64,000 bases of DNA from Salinigranum rubrum (GCF_002906575.1 NZ_CP026309.1:434001-498000); one strand, 5' to 3'. Shown: positions 42,096-51,056, counted from the stretch's first letter. A program made the numbers and translations. The notes: generated by a model not told the origin, from the sequence alone.

Positions 42096-42431
42096 ATGAC
42101 CGACGTCGACTCCGACCCGAGCCCGGACACGGACGCGAGAACGGCGAGCGACGCCGACGCGGGGACGGACGTCGTCGACGCTCTCGGCACACAGGAGGGG
42201 TGGCACGCCGAGGGGTTCGCGGCACGGGTTCACTACCGCGGGGCGGACGACCACTACAGCGTCGAGTACTACGCCCCCTCCGACTGCGTCCTCTACTGGA
42301 AAGTGAAGGGAAACGGCGAGGTGGCGGTGCCCGTCGGCCGCGAAACGGTTCCCGACCCGCTGCGAGAGCGGGTCCGCCAGGACCTCGACGAGGCGGGGGT
42401 CGACCCGGCGGTCGAGTCGCGCGTCGTCTGA
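42096..42431 (+). CDS. Conserved haloarchaeal protein of unknown function
   Basis: 111 residues from ATG at 42096. An acidic low-complexity N-terminus (about 35 residues) is followed by a folded part with GWHAEGFAARVHYRGADDHY and YYAPSDCVLYWKVKGNGEVA. No known domain was recognised. It lies 53 nt upstream of the ABC exporter and may be co-transcribed. Confidence 0.65.
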   Translation: MTDVDSDPSPDTDARTASDADAGTDVVDALGTQEGWHAEGFAARVHYRGADDHYSVEYYAPSDCVLYWKVKGNGEVAVPVGRETVPDPLRERVRQDLDEAGVDPAVESRVV

Positions 42432-42484
42432 GTCCCGTTCCCGGCGCTGAAACCCTTTTACTCGCGGACCACTGACGGGCGGTA

Positions 42485-44413
42485 ATGGACGTCGGTCTCG
42501 ACGATGACGACCCGTTCGAGGAACAGCGCGACAACGTGCAGAACCCGATGCGTCGCCTGTTCCTCACCTACGGGCGCGAGCGGGCGGGTTCGTTCACGCT
42601 CGGCCTCAGCGCCAGCGTCGGCGCCCGCCTTCTCGACCTCCTCCCCCCGCTGCTCCTCGGTGTCGCTATCGACGCGATCTTCTCCGACAACAAGCCGTAC
42701 GACCTGCCGCTCGTTCCGGCGGCGTGGCTGCCCACCGACGACGAAGCGCAGTTCTGGCTCACCATCGGCCTCGTCGGACTCGCGTTCTTCGGCGGTGCTG
42801 GCCTGCACTACGTCCGCAACTGGGGGTGGAACCGCTTCGCTCAGCACGTCCAGCACGCGGTCCGGGTCGACACCTACGAGTCGATGCAGCGGCTCAACAT
42901 GGCCTTCTTCGCCGACAAGCAGACCGGCGAGATGATGTCCATCCTCTCGAACGACGTCAATCGGCTGGAGAGCTTCCTCAACGACGGGATGAACTCGGCC
43001 TTTCGGTTGGGCATCATGGTCCTCGGCATCGCCGGCGTGCTGTTCTGGCTCAATTCGCAACTCGCCGTCGTCGCGCTCCTCCCGGTGCCGCTCATCGCCG
43101 TCTTCACCTACCTGTTCATCAAGACCATCCAGCCGAAGTACGCCACCGTCCGTTCGGCCGTCGGCAAGGTGAACTCCCGGCTGGAGAACAACCTCGGCGG
43201 CATCTCGGTCATCAAGGCCGCCAACACCGAGACGTACGAGTCCGACCGCGTCGAGGACGTCTCCCTGGATTACTACGACGCCAACTGGGACGCCATCGAG
43301 ACGCGCATCGTCTTCTTCCCCGCCCTTCGCGTCCTCGCCGGAATCGGCTTCCTCCTCACCTTCACCGTTGGGGGACTCTGGGTCTTCCAGGGCGAAGGAC
43401 CGTGGATATTCACGGGGACGCTCTCGCCCGGTGACTTCGTCGTCTTCGTCCTCTTCACCCAGCGGTTCGTCTGGCCGCTCGCGCAGTTCGGACAGATAAT
43501 CAACATGTATCAGCGCGCGTACGCCAGCACCGAGCGCGTCTTCGGCCTCATGGACGAACCCGCCCGCATCCCCGAACGGCCGGACGCGCCCGACCTCGTC
43601 GTGACTCAGGGGAGAGTCGAGTACGACGGCGTCTCGTTCGGCTACGAGACGAGCGACGAGCGCGTCGTCGAGGACGTCTCCTTCACCGTCGAGGGCGGCG
43701 ACACCGTCGCGCTCGTCGGTCCCACCGGCGCGGGCAAGTCGACGCTCCTCCGACTCCTGCTCCGCCTGTACGACGTCGACGAGGGCTCCATCGAAATCGA
43801 CGGCCAGGACGTCCGCGACGTCTCGGTGTCGAGCCTCAGACGGGCGATGGGCTACGTCAGCCAGGAGACGTTCCTCTTTCACGGCACCGTGAAGGAGAAC
43901 ATCGCGTACGGCAGCTTCGACGCGAGCGACGAGGATATCGTCGCGGCCGCGAAGGCCGCCGAGGCGCACGAGTTCATCCAGAACCTCCCCGACGAGTACG
44001 ACACGATGGTGGGCGAGCGCGGGGTCAAACTCTCCGGCGGGCAGCGCCAGCGCGTCGCCATCGCCCGGGCCGTCCTCCGCGACCCGGAGGTCCTCGTGCT
44101 GGACGAGGCCACCTCCGACGTCGACACGGAGACGGAGATGCTCATCCAGCGCTCGCTCGACAACCTGACCGAGAACCGAACGACGTTCGCCATCGCTCAT
44201 CGGCTGTCGACTATCAAGGACGCCGACCAGATCGTCGTGGTCGAGGACGGCGGCGTCGTCGAGCGCGGCACGCACGAGGAGCTTCTGGAAGAGAACGGCC
44301 TGTACGCGCATCTCTGGGGCGTGCAGGCCGGCGAGATAGACGACCTCCCCGAGGAGTTCGTCGAGCGCGCACGGGGGCGGGGCGCTCGCGTGGAAGTCGA
44401 CAACGACGACTGA
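42485..44413 (+). CDS. ABC-type exporter half-transporter (membrane domain fused to ATPase)
   Basis: 642 residues. About six membrane helices in residues 30-350, then the nucleotide-binding domain: Walker A GPTGAGKSTLLRLLL from residue 412, Q-loop YVSQETFLFHGTV, signature LSGGQRQRVAIARAVL, Walker B VLVLDEATSDVD and the switch His in FAIAHRLSTI. The coupling EXE/QF regions are of the MsbA/multidrug type. It works as a homodimer unless a partner lies elsewhere; the substrate is unknown. Confidence 0.93.
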   Translation: MDVGLDDDDPFEEQRDNVQNPMRRLFLTYGRERAGSFTLGLSASVGARLLDLLPPLLLGVAIDAIFSDNKPYDLPLVPAAWLPTDDEAQFWLTIGLVGLAFFGGAGLHYVRNWGWNRFAQHVQHAVRVDTYESMQRLNMAFFADKQTGEMMSILSNDVNRLESFLNDGMNSAFRLGIMVLGIAGVLFWLNSQLAVVALLPVPLIAVFTYLFIKTIQPKYATVRSAVGKVNSRLENNLGGISVIKAANTETYESDRVEDVSLDYYDANWDAIETRIVFFPALRVLAGIGFLLTFTVGGLWVFQGEGPWIFTGTLSPGDFVVFVLFTQRFVWPLAQFGQIINMYQRAYASTERVFGLMDEPARIPERPDAPDLVVTQGRVEYDGVSFGYETSDERVVEDVSFTVEGGDTVALVGPTGAGKSTLLRLLLRLYDVDEGSIEIDGQDVRDVSVSSLRRAMGYVSQETFLFHGTVKENIAYGSFDASDEDIVAAAKAAEAHEFIQNLPDEYDTMVGERGVKLSGGQRQRVAIARAVLRDPEVLVLDEATSDVDTETEMLIQRSLDNLTENRTTFAIAHRLSTIKDADQIVVVEDGGVVERGTHEELLEENGLYAHLWGVQAGEIDDLPEEFVERARGRGARVEVDNDD

Positions 44414-44531
44414 TCGGCGACCGGGTCCGCTGTGGGCGTTCTCGAACGAGCGAGGAGAGCCTCCCCGACCTGTCGGTGCCGCGTCGCAATGCGCTGCACC
44501 CGACCCGACTACACGGCTCCCTGCGGCCCGG

Positions 44532-44963
44532 TCACTCCTCTTCTTCTTCCTCTTCGTCCTCGTCTTCAGCGTCGGCCGCGTCCTGCAGGGCACCGCGCAA
44601 CTGGGGCATCACGCCGGTCAGTTCGCCGACCTGCTCTCGCGCCTCGGTGATCGTCTCGACCAGTTCCTCCAGTTCCTCGATCTCCTCCTCCAGATCCTCG
44701 GCGTCGTCGAACGCCTCGGCGCGGGAGCCGATGACGTACCACTTCTTCGCCTGCCGGAGTTCCTCGGCGACGTCGCCGATGTCGAGCGAGGATTTCAGTC
44801 CGTTGAGGACGCCGAGCACGTTGTCCGCGTCCGTCTCCCAGACGTCGTCCGCAGAGGGGAGTTCCGCGCGGGCCGCGTCGAGGTGTTCCTCGACGTCTTC
44901 GCGCATTTCAGCTGCGGCCTCGCCGAACAGGTCGTCGTCACCGAGTTGGGCCTGGCTACTCAT
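44532..44963 (-). CDS. DUF5790-like acidic coiled-coil protein
   Basis: 143 residues, strongly acidic, helical. The middle part LRQAKKWYVIGSRAEAFDDAEDLEEEIEELEELVETI reads as a coiled coil, and the tail is nearly pure Glu and Asp (DEDEEEEEEE). It begins MSSQAQLGDDDLFGEAAAEM. A conserved haloarchaeal family with no known role. Confidence 0.7.
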   Translation of the reverse strand: MSSQAQLGDDDLFGEAAAEMREDVEEHLDAARAELPSADDVWETDADNVLGVLNGLKSSLDIGDVAEELRQAKKWYVIGSRAEAFDDAEDLEEEIEELEELVETITEAREQVGELTGVMPQLRGALQDAADAEDEDEEEEEEE

Positions 44964-45076
44964 GCCCCATCGTTCGACCCCGTTCGAGTTAAACGCCTGC
45001 CGCGAAGTGAAAGTGAACAGCGCCGCGAGCGCGCCGGTATCGACGGTCTACGCCCACTGCGGTCGTTCGATCCACG

Positions 45077-45415
45077 CTACTCGACGGAGACGATTCTCAT
45101 CAGCGGATACCCTCCCTCCATCTCCATCCGGGTCCGCACCACCCGTTCCTCGTACTCGATGCGCATCTCGACGTCCATCAGGCTCCCCGTGAGTTCGGTG
45201 TAACCGTTCTCGTGGTCGATGGCGGCGGCGACCCGCTCCTCGTGGATGTCGACCGAGACGGAGACACAGTACGGCTGGTTCTCGATGGCCTCCTCCATCG
45301 CCCGTTCGAGACTCTCGATGCTTCGAGGGGAGACGGGCGTTCCGGCGAACTGGTGGTAGAGCGACCCGAACTTAATTCCGGCCTCGAAACACGCCTGCTC
45401 CGCGTCGGTAGCCAT
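45077..45415 (-). CDS. mptD: Archaeal dihydroneopterin aldolase (MptD-like)
   Basis: 112 residues. It begins MATDAEQACFEAGIKFGSLY and shows HQFAGTPVSPRSIESLERAM, the conserved start of the archaeal MptD family. MptD cleaves dihydroneopterin to 6-hydroxymethyl-dihydropterin in pterin synthesis. In Haloferax this would serve folate. The family assignment is good; activity is inferred. Confidence 0.82.
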   Translation of the reverse strand: MATDAEQACFEAGIKFGSLYHQFAGTPVSPRSIESLERAMEEAIENQPYCVSVSVDIHEERVAAAIDHENGYTELTGSLMDVEMRIEYEERVVRTRMEMEGGYPLMRIVSVE

Positions 45416-45543
45416 GCGGGTACTGCGCGCCCGTGCCCAATGAGTGCAGGGGTCTTCGGTCCTCGGTCTTCCGGACGCGTCACGCGTTCACCCCCGTTCG
45501 AACCGCACCTTACTTACGCCCCCCATGCACAACGACAACTCGA

Positions 45544-46338
45544 ATGGACAAGCCGGTTCTCTTGACGGGGGCGGGCGGTCGTGTCGGGCAGGCCATTCTC
45601 GGCCACCTCGGCGACCGCTACCACTGGCGACTTCTCGACCGCGAGCCCCTGTCGAGCGACAAAATCCCCGAAACCGTGTCGGACGCCGACGTGTTCGTCG
45701 CCGACGTCACCGACGACTACGCCGTCCGGAACGCGATCGACGGCGTCGGTGCGGTCGTCCATCTCGCGGGTGACCCACGTCCCGAGGCCCCGTGGGACTC
45801 CGTCCTCCGGAACAACATCGACGGGACGCAGACGATGCTCGAGGAGGCGGCCAACGTCGGGGTCGAGAAGTTCGCGTTCGCCTCCTCGAACCACGCTGTG
45901 GGCGCGTACGAGACGGAAGACCGAACCCCACAGATGTACCGGACCGACGACCAGTTCCGTCTCGACGGCTCCGAACTCCCCCGTCCCGGCAACCTGTACG
46001 GCGTCTCGAAGGCCGCCGGCGAGACGCTGGGGCGTTACTACCACGACGAGTCGGGGATGAGCGTCGTCTGCGTCCGCATCGGCAATCTCACCCGCGGTCA
46101 CCCGCCGCGGAACTACGAGCGCGGCCAGGCGATGTGGCTCTCCTACCGCGACTGTGCGCACCTGTTCGACCGCTGTCTGCAGGCCGACTACGAGTACGAG
46201 GTCGTCTACGGTATCTCCGACAACGACCGAAAGTACTACTCCATCGACCGTGCGCGGGACGCGTTGGGGTACGACCCGCAGGACAACTCCGCCGATTACC
46301 ACGCCGACGGCACGCCGAAAGAACACATCGCGGAGTAA
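45544..46338 (+). CDS. azf: NAD-dependent glucose-6-phosphate dehydrogenase (Azf-like)
   Basis: 264 residues from ATG at 45544. Extended short-chain dehydrogenase: GAGGRVGQAILGHLGDRY loop, VVHLAGDPRPEAPW, FASSNHAVGAYET and the YxxxK pair in NLYGVSKAAGETLGRYYHD. This sequence pattern matches the archaeal zwischenferment described in Haloferax volcanii, which oxidises glucose-6-phosphate with NAD in the oxidative pentose phosphate pathway. Other sugar epimerase-like activities cannot be excluded. TATA-like CTTACTTACG lies upstream. Confidence 0.85.
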   Translation: MDKPVLLTGAGGRVGQAILGHLGDRYHWRLLDREPLSSDKIPETVSDADVFVADVTDDYAVRNAIDGVGAVVHLAGDPRPEAPWDSVLRNNIDGTQTMLEEAANVGVEKFAFASSNHAVGAYETEDRTPQMYRTDDQFRLDGSELPRPGNLYGVSKAAGETLGRYYHDESGMSVVCVRIGNLTRGHPPRNYERGQAMWLSYRDCAHLFDRCLQADYEYEVVYGISDNDRKYYSIDRARDALGYDPQDNSADYHADGTPKEHIAE

Positions 46339-46351
46339 CCGCTCGCGCGCC

Positions 46352-46972
46352 TCACTCGAACAACCCTTCGACGTCCGTCTCTTCTCGTCGCCGCCGCTGG
46401 ACGTGGTCGCGGAGGCGGTCGTAGACGAGTCCACGCCGCTCGGCCTCCCGGACGAAGTCGACGACGAGCGCCCGGAACTGCGACCGGGCCGTCCGTTCTT
46501 CCTCGCGGGCGTACCCGACCGCCCGCGCGAGGACGTCCTCGTCGAAGCCGTACTCCTCCGCGACGACGTCCGCCGCGACGCCGAGTGCGTCGAGCGAGAG
46601 GTCCGCGGCGGTGGGCTCTCTCCCCGCGTGGTGGAGCGCCGGCGGCCGCGCGCGTTCCGCGTACTCGGGGTCGGCCGCGATGCGGGCGAGATACGTCCGG
46701 ACGGTCGTGAGATCAACCTCGCGGTAGTCGGCTGCTAACCCGTCGAGGTACTCGCCTGCCGACCGCGCGAGCTTTCGCGCCCCGCTCCAGTTCCGCCGTC
46801 GCCCGTGGTAGACGACGGCGGTGAACTGGATGAGGCCGTGGAGGAACCGCTCGTCGTCCGTTCCGGACTCGAGTTCGAGCCACGTCGCCTCCCAGGCGTC
46901 GTGGGCCGCGTGGTGCTCGCCGGCGTTGTAGACCGTGATGCCGGCGGTTAGGGACGCTCGCATACTCGGCAT
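46352..46972 (-). CDS. DUF309 family protein
   Basis: 206 residues from ATG at 46970-46972 (MPSMRASLTAGITVYNAGEHH). The first 90 residues match DUF309: YNAGEHHAAHDAWEATWLEL and FLHGLIQFTAVVYHGRRRNW, with the conserved HxxHExWE-like residues. The TATA box at 46994-47003 lies 22 nt upstream and favours this Met over the one at 46963. Role unknown; converges on azf. Confidence 0.8.
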   Translation of the reverse strand: MPSMRASLTAGITVYNAGEHHAAHDAWEATWLELESGTDDERFLHGLIQFTAVVYHGRRRNWSGARKLARSAGEYLDGLAADYREVDLTTVRTYLARIAADPEYAERARPPALHHAGREPTAADLSLDALGVAADVVAEEYGFDEDVLARAVGYAREEERTARSQFRALVVDFVREAERRGLVYDRLRDHVQRRRREETDVEGLFE

Positions 46973-46993
46973 CGTGTTACTTATTATCACCTC

Positions 46994-47016
46994 GATTTTT
47001 ATCGTTGATATACTTA
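46994..47016. promoter_or_regulatory. Back-to-back promoters of the divergent DUF309 and zinc-ribbon genes
   Basis: Minus TATA GATAAAAATC (46994-47003) serves the gene starting at 46972. Plus TATA TATACTTAT (47008-47016) serves the gene starting at 47042. Only 69 bp separate the two start codons, so the promoters nearly touch and may compete or share regulation. Confidence 0.55.
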
Positions 47017-47041
47017 TGTATGTGCGTCTCTTTGATGAGTT

Positions 47042-47299
47042 GTGGTAGCACGTCACATCCGGCGCGCCGGTCGGCACACGACCACCGGTTGCGTCTGCAT
47101 CGACTGCGGGACCCGCTACCTGTTCACGAACACGTACAAGGGCAACTACTGCCCGGACTGTCACGAGACGTGGGTCGCCCGCCAACGGGACGACCCTCCC
47201 ACGGCCCGGAGTCCAGCCCGCGTCAGTCCGTCGCCCTCTGAAACGGACGAACGGGACGACGACCCGATCGACCCCGACGACCCGTACGGCACGGCGTGA
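47042..47299 (+). CDS. Small zinc-ribbon protein
   Basis: 85 residues from GTG at 47042 (MVARHIRRAGRHTTTG). Cysteine pairs CVCIDC and CPDC enclose TRYLFTNTYKGNY, a treble-clef-like ribbon, followed by a disordered acidic tail ending DPDDPYGTA. The plus TATA box is about 30 nt upstream. A different, shorter ATG frame at 47016 stops after 10 codons. Unknown role. Confidence 0.6.
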   Translation: MVARHIRRAGRHTTTGCVCIDCGTRYLFTNTYKGNYCPDCHETWVARQRDDPPTARSPARVSPSPSETDERDDDPIDPDDPYGTA

Positions 47300-47760
47300 A
47301 CGGACGGTCCCCGCCCGTCGTGATCACCCGGAGCGGACGCCCCGTTCGGCGTGGCACGCGAGACGGCGACCGACTCCGGAGAACGTGACGCCCCACGGTG
47401 GTGTCTCGCGAGCGAAGCAGACGCGAGTCCCACCCAGTCTCTCCTCCGATCGGACGAGCGCGCGGGTGTGGAGGCGCGGACCGTTCTCCTTCGTACAATT
47501 TGCGTATGTAATAACAGTACAGAAATGTCAGAAAAAGGTCTTAAACGATCGAGACTTAAAAACGTCGGTGGGGCCGTCAACCACCCCGTCACTCCTCTCC
47601 CTTGGACGGCCCTCTGTCCGGTGAGAAGCGGTTCCGCTTCCGATGCTCGATCGACCCGAACGAACGACGTTGCGAGAATTCGGTTCGATCGGATTTCCGC
47701 CCAGCCACCGTTTCCAGTTCGTCCGGAGGACGTTCGACAGGTCGGGGTTGAACGGCTGTC
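47300..47760. other. 460-bp region without a clear gene
   Basis: A plus frame is open over most of it but lacks acidic bias and similarity, so I do not call a gene. An AT-rich pocket at about 47497-47570 (ACAATTTGCGTATGTAATAA, GGTCTTAAACG, GACTTAAAAACG) may hold a promoter or the remains of foreign DNA. Nothing else recognised. Confidence 0.4.
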
Positions 47761-47871
47761 TCAGTCGTCGACAGGCTCGAAGGCTGTCCCGCCGCAGTTG
47801 TCACACACAGGCTCCGGGACGAACACCGAGAGGTCCTGTCTCCGTCCGCAGTTTTTACATCGCGCCTGCAT
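47761..47871 (-). CDS. Very small zinc-ribbon protein
   Basis: 36 residues from ATG at 47869-47871: MQARCKNCGRRQDLSVFVPE then PVCDNCGGTAFEPVDD. Two CxxC pairs (CKNC and CDNC) with a 17-residue gap, as in rubredoxin-like knuckles. The upstream extension of the same frame to 47943 is AT-rich promoter DNA. Similar micro zinc proteins are common in haloarchaea. Confidence 0.6.
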   Translation of the reverse strand: MQARCKNCGRRQDLSVFVPEPVCDNCGGTAFEPVDD

Positions 47872-48050
47872 CGTACCCAGTGGGAAGACTCCCTCTCCCT
47901 GCGAGTTGGTAGTCTTCTGGTATCTAATAAGCCTTCTCACCACCGAACGGTTCCACCAGTCGACCCCAGGTCACCTCGTCAGGTCGTGAACGGCGCGGGA
48001 CCGACGAACCCGCGAGCAATCGAGAGCTTCGCTCCCGGTGACAAAGTGAG

Positions 48051-48210
48051 CGTCCTGACGGAGCGTTGAACTCGCCGAGGCGGTCCTGCTCGCTCACTGC
48101 GTCCGCCGTGCGGGCTGCGACTCGTCTGCTCAACTCTCCGTGTTGCGTCAGCACCCTCGGCAGAGGCGAGTGACACGAATATCACTCGTCGTGTTGCCTC
48201 GGAAGAATGA
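48051..48210 (-). repeat. tRNA-Arg tail element with a copy of the tRNA 3' end
   Basis: 48051-48063 (CGTCCTGACGGAG) is identical to 48211-48223, the 3' end of tRNA-Arg, and the T-arm part continues with few changes (to about 48074). The repeat distance is 160 bp. 48128-48141 carries an inverted T-arm (GCTCAACTCTCCGT) that can pair with the copy. Between them, TGCTCGCTCACTGCGTCCGC (about 48088-48107) is homologous to TGCTCGCTCACTCCGTTCGC in the Val element. The neighbouring 47944-48050 holds no gene. Confidence 0.75.
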
Positions 48211-48283
48211 CGTCCTGACGGAGATTTGAACTCCGGTCCCTGGCTCCGCAAGCCAAGAGGATAGTCCACTACCCTACCAGGAC
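48211..48283 (-). tRNA. tRNA-Arg (GCG)
   Basis: 73 nt on the minus strand. Acceptor GTCCTGG pairs with TCAGGAC (one G-U), discriminator G at 48211. Anticodon stem TTGGC/GCCAG with loop TTGCGGA gives anticodon GCG, reading CGC and CGU. T-arm CGGAGTTCAAATCTCCG. Confidence 0.94.
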
Positions 48284-48424
48284 TCATCTCGTGAGAGGCC
48301 CGTCCGGCATAAGACGGTTACGGTTCCGTCGGTCGACGGCAGGTCGTCGCACACCACGCCCGTGACACGACGCGGGCGTCGCGTCTCACCAACGACTATC
48401 CCTCTGGCGGTCGATACTCCTCCC

Positions 48425-48925
48425 ATGCAGAGACGGGCCCTCCTCTCTACGCTCGGTCTCACGCTTCCGACCACGCTCGCGGGCTGTCTCGGCGGTGTCC
48501 CCACCGCCGGTGACGGAGACGGCTCACCGGAAGACGGCTCGGGCGGGGCCGCGGGTGGCGGCACCCACCCGCGGTTCACCGAAACCTCGCTCACGAGCAC
48601 GGGTCAGTGTGAGCGTCCGGGGACGGCGAGCGTCGCCTTCGGCGACGAGGCCGTCACCGTCACCGGCTGCGCACACGGTCGGAACGGCTGCGCCGTCCCC
48701 GTTCTCGCGGACGTCTCTTACACCCCCGCCGAAGACCACCTCACCGTCGTCATCGCCAGCGAGGTTCGGCGCGACGAGGACGAAGCCTGCACCGAGGCGC
48801 TCCTCCCTCTCGGCTACGAGGCCCGTGTCGTGATGGACGGGGCGGTTCCCGGGACGGTCAGCGTCGTCCACGACGACGTCGACGGGCGGCGCGAGGTCGT
48901 TCGCGGCACCCGCGACGGGGCGTAG
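48425..48925 (+). CDS. Small secreted lipoprotein
   Basis: 166 residues from ATG at 48425 (MQRRALLSTLGLTLPTTLAG). Twin-arginine-like signal with lipobox LAGC (Cys21), a Gly/Ser/Asp linker, then a folded domain with CERPGTASVAFGDEAVTVTG and CAHGRNGCAVPVL; several Cys could form disulfides. No known family recognised. Confidence 0.68.
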   Translation: MQRRALLSTLGLTLPTTLAGCLGGVPTAGDGDGSPEDGSGGAAGGGTHPRFTETSLTSTGQCERPGTASVAFGDEAVTVTGCAHGRNGCAVPVLADVSYTPAEDHLTVVIASEVRRDEDEACTEALLPLGYEARVVMDGAVPGTVSVVHDDVDGRREVVRGTRDGA

Positions 48926-49070
48926 GTTCAAGTACGAAGCCGCCGCTACCTTCGCTCGATGCCGTGTCGAGTGAATCAGTCGAAATCGAGGGACGTGAGG
49001 GCTATCGAACCCGTTCTACGCGCACAAAGACAAGCCTTAAGCGCGACTCTACCCTGGTGCTGAACGGATT

Positions 49071-50564
49071 ATGGGTGTCATCGAGGATGTCTACGAGGAC
49101 GTCTCCCCGGACGTCGACTTCGAGGAGTTCGAGGCCGCAGTCCAGGAGAAGGTCGAACAGATGGGGGGGCTCGCGGACGAGGAGACGGCCGCGATGCTCG
49201 TCGCCCACGAGCTGGAGGACGCCGGCGGCGAGGTGTCGGGCATCGCCGACATCGAACCCGGCATGGACGAGGTGAAGTTCGTCGCCAAAGTGGTCAGCAT
49301 TGGCGAAATCAAGACGTTCGAGCGCGACGGCGAGGACGAAGACGGAAAGGTCGTCAACGTCGAAGTCGCGGACGAGACCGGCCGCATCCGCGCCGCGCTG
49401 TGGGACGACGCCGCCGAGGCGGCCGTCGACGAACTCGAAGTCGGTCAGGTGCTCCGCATCGCGGGCCGTCCGAAGGACGGGTACAACGGCGTCGAGGTGA
49501 ACGTCGACCGTGTCGAACCCGATTCGGAGACAGCGGTCGACGTGCAGGTGCTCGACACCTACCGGGTGGAGGACCTCTCGCTCGGACTCTCGGACGTGAA
49601 CCTCTCGGGGCGAGTGCTCGCGACGGACTCGGTCCGGACGTTCGACCGCGACGACGGCTCCGAGGGGAAGGTCGCCAACCTCGTTCTCGGCGACCCCACC
49701 GGTCGCGTGCGGGTCACGCTCTGGGACGAGCGCGCGGACCTCGCGACCGAGTTCGCGGTCGGCGAGTCCGTCGAGGTGGTCGACGGCTACGTCCGCGAGC
49801 GCGACGGCGACCTCGAACTCCACGTCGGCAACCGCGGGGGCGTCGAACCGATCGACGAGGACGTCGAGTACGTCCCCGAGACGGACCCCATCGCCGGACT
49901 GGAGATCGGTCAGACCGTCGACGTCGCCGGGGGCGTCATCGAACTCGACGAGAAGCGGACGTTCGACCGCGACGACGGTTCGCAGGGCCAAGTGAGAAAC
50001 GTGCGGATCAAAGACGACACCGGAGACATCCGCGTCGCGCTCTGGGGCGACAAAGCCGACACGGAGATGGACCTCGGGCAGTACGCCGTCTTCACCGACG
50101 TTCAGGTCAAAGAGGGTTGGCAGGACGACTTGGAGTGTTCGGTCAACTGGCGCTCGACGGTCTCGGTGCTCGACGAGCGACCCGACGACGCCCCGACACA
50201 CGACGCACCCGCCGCCGCGACCGCGACGTCCGGCGGTAGCGCCGAGGGACAGGGGAGCCTCAGCTCGTTCGACTCCTCGGCCGGTTCGTCCTCCACTTCG
50301 TCTTCGTCGTCCTCGTCGTCTTCGTCCGCTTCGTCGTCTGCCGGCGCCGCCGCGGCCACCGGTCCGGCCGACGACGCGAACGCGGACGCACCCGAAGAGA
50401 TCGAGTTCACGGGCACGGTCGTTCAGGCCGGTAGCCCCGTCGTGCTGGACGACGGCACCGAGACGTACAGCATCGACACCGACGCCAGCCTCCGGCTCGG
50501 CGAGGAGGTGACCGTCCGCGGACGCGTCCGTGACGGGCGCATCGACGCCGAAGACGTCTTCTGA
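49071..50564 (+). CDS. rpa: Replication protein A-like single-stranded DNA-binding protein
   Basis: 497 residues. Three successive OB folds share the phrase EIKTFERDGEDEDGKVVNVEVADETGRIRAALWDD (split here, residues about 75-110), SVRTFDRDDGSEGKVANLVL (about 185-205) and KRTFDRDDGSQGQVRNVRIK (about 300-320). Then comes an Ala/Ser-rich linker with 10 Ser in a row and a small C-terminal OB-like domain IEFTGTVVQAGSPVVLDDG. This matches the RPA2-type protein that is essential in Haloferax. It protects ssDNA in replication and repair. Confidence 0.92.
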   Translation: MGVIEDVYEDVSPDVDFEEFEAAVQEKVEQMGGLADEETAAMLVAHELEDAGGEVSGIADIEPGMDEVKFVAKVVSIGEIKTFERDGEDEDGKVVNVEVADETGRIRAALWDDAAEAAVDELEVGQVLRIAGRPKDGYNGVEVNVDRVEPDSETAVDVQVLDTYRVEDLSLGLSDVNLSGRVLATDSVRTFDRDDGSEGKVANLVLGDPTGRVRVTLWDERADLATEFAVGESVEVVDGYVRERDGDLELHVGNRGGVEPIDEDVEYVPETDPIAGLEIGQTVDVAGGVIELDEKRTFDRDDGSQGQVRNVRIKDDTGDIRVALWGDKADTEMDLGQYAVFTDVQVKEGWQDDLECSVNWRSTVSVLDERPDDAPTHDAPAAATATSGGSAEGQGSLSSFDSSAGSSSTSSSSSSSSSSASSSAGAAAATGPADDANADAPEEIEFTGTVVQAGSPVVLDDGTETYSIDTDASLRLGEEVTVRGRVRDGRIDAEDVF

Positions 50565-50590
50565 GCCGCTCGTTCGCTGGCGACGGAAAG

Positions 50591-50599
50591 GATTATACG
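50591..50599 (+). promoter_or_regulatory. TATA box of the histone gene
   Basis: GATTATACG ends 23 nt before the ATG at 50623, in the 58 bp between rpa and the histone gene, so the histone-deacetylase pair has its own promoter. Confidence 0.55.
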
Positions 50600-50622
50600 G
50601 CGGGTAACCTGGATAATTGTGT

Positions 50623-51054
50623 ATGAGTGTCGAGCTCCCGTTCGCCCCGGTCGACTCTATCATCCGACGCAACGCGGGTGAGCTTCGGGTGAGCGCCGAC
50701 GCCGCGGAGGAACTGGCTCGGCGTATCCAAGACCACGGGGCGACGCTGGCCGTCGACGCGGCCGAACGCGCGACGACGGACGGCCGGAAGACGTTGATGG
50801 CGGCGGACTTCGACGTCGAGCAGGTCGTCGACCGGGAGACGCTCGAACTCCCCGTCGCCCCGGTCGACCGCATCGCCCGTCTCCACATCGACGACCGCTA
50901 TCGGGTGTCGATGGAGGCACGCATCGCCCTGGCCGACGTGCTCGAGGACTACGCCGACAACGTCGCGGCGGCAGCGGCCATCCTCGCTCGCCACGCCGAC
51001 CGCCGAACCATCCAGGCGGAGGACATCGAGACGTACTTCGCCCTCTTCACGTAG
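50623..51054 (+). CDS. hstA: Archaeal doublet histone
   Basis: 143 residues containing two complete histone folds in tandem: PFAPVDSIIRRNAGELRVSA with AAEELARRIQDHGATLAVDA (residues about 5-70), and LPVAPVDRIARLHIDDRYRV with DVLEDYADNVAAAAAILARH (about 76-143). The doublet form is the usual haloarchaeal histone and folds back as an intramolecular dimer. It lies 2 nt before the deacetylase gene. Confidence 0.95.
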   Translation: MSVELPFAPVDSIIRRNAGELRVSADAAEELARRIQDHGATLAVDAAERATTDGRKTLMAADFDVEQVVDRETLELPVAPVDRIARLHIDDRYRVSMEARIALADVLEDYADNVAAAAAILARHADRRTIQAEDIETYFALFT

Positions 51055-51056
51055 CC

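Noticed and set aside
42458-44593. 711-residue open frame on the minus strand opposite the ABC exporter
   Set aside because: Antisense shadow of a GC-rich gene. The plus strand encodes all ABC motifs, and the minus product has no known pattern.
47351-47989. 212-residue plus frame between the zinc-ribbon genes
   Set aside because: Lacks acidic bias, contains no motif and overlaps the small zinc-ribbon gene on the other strand.
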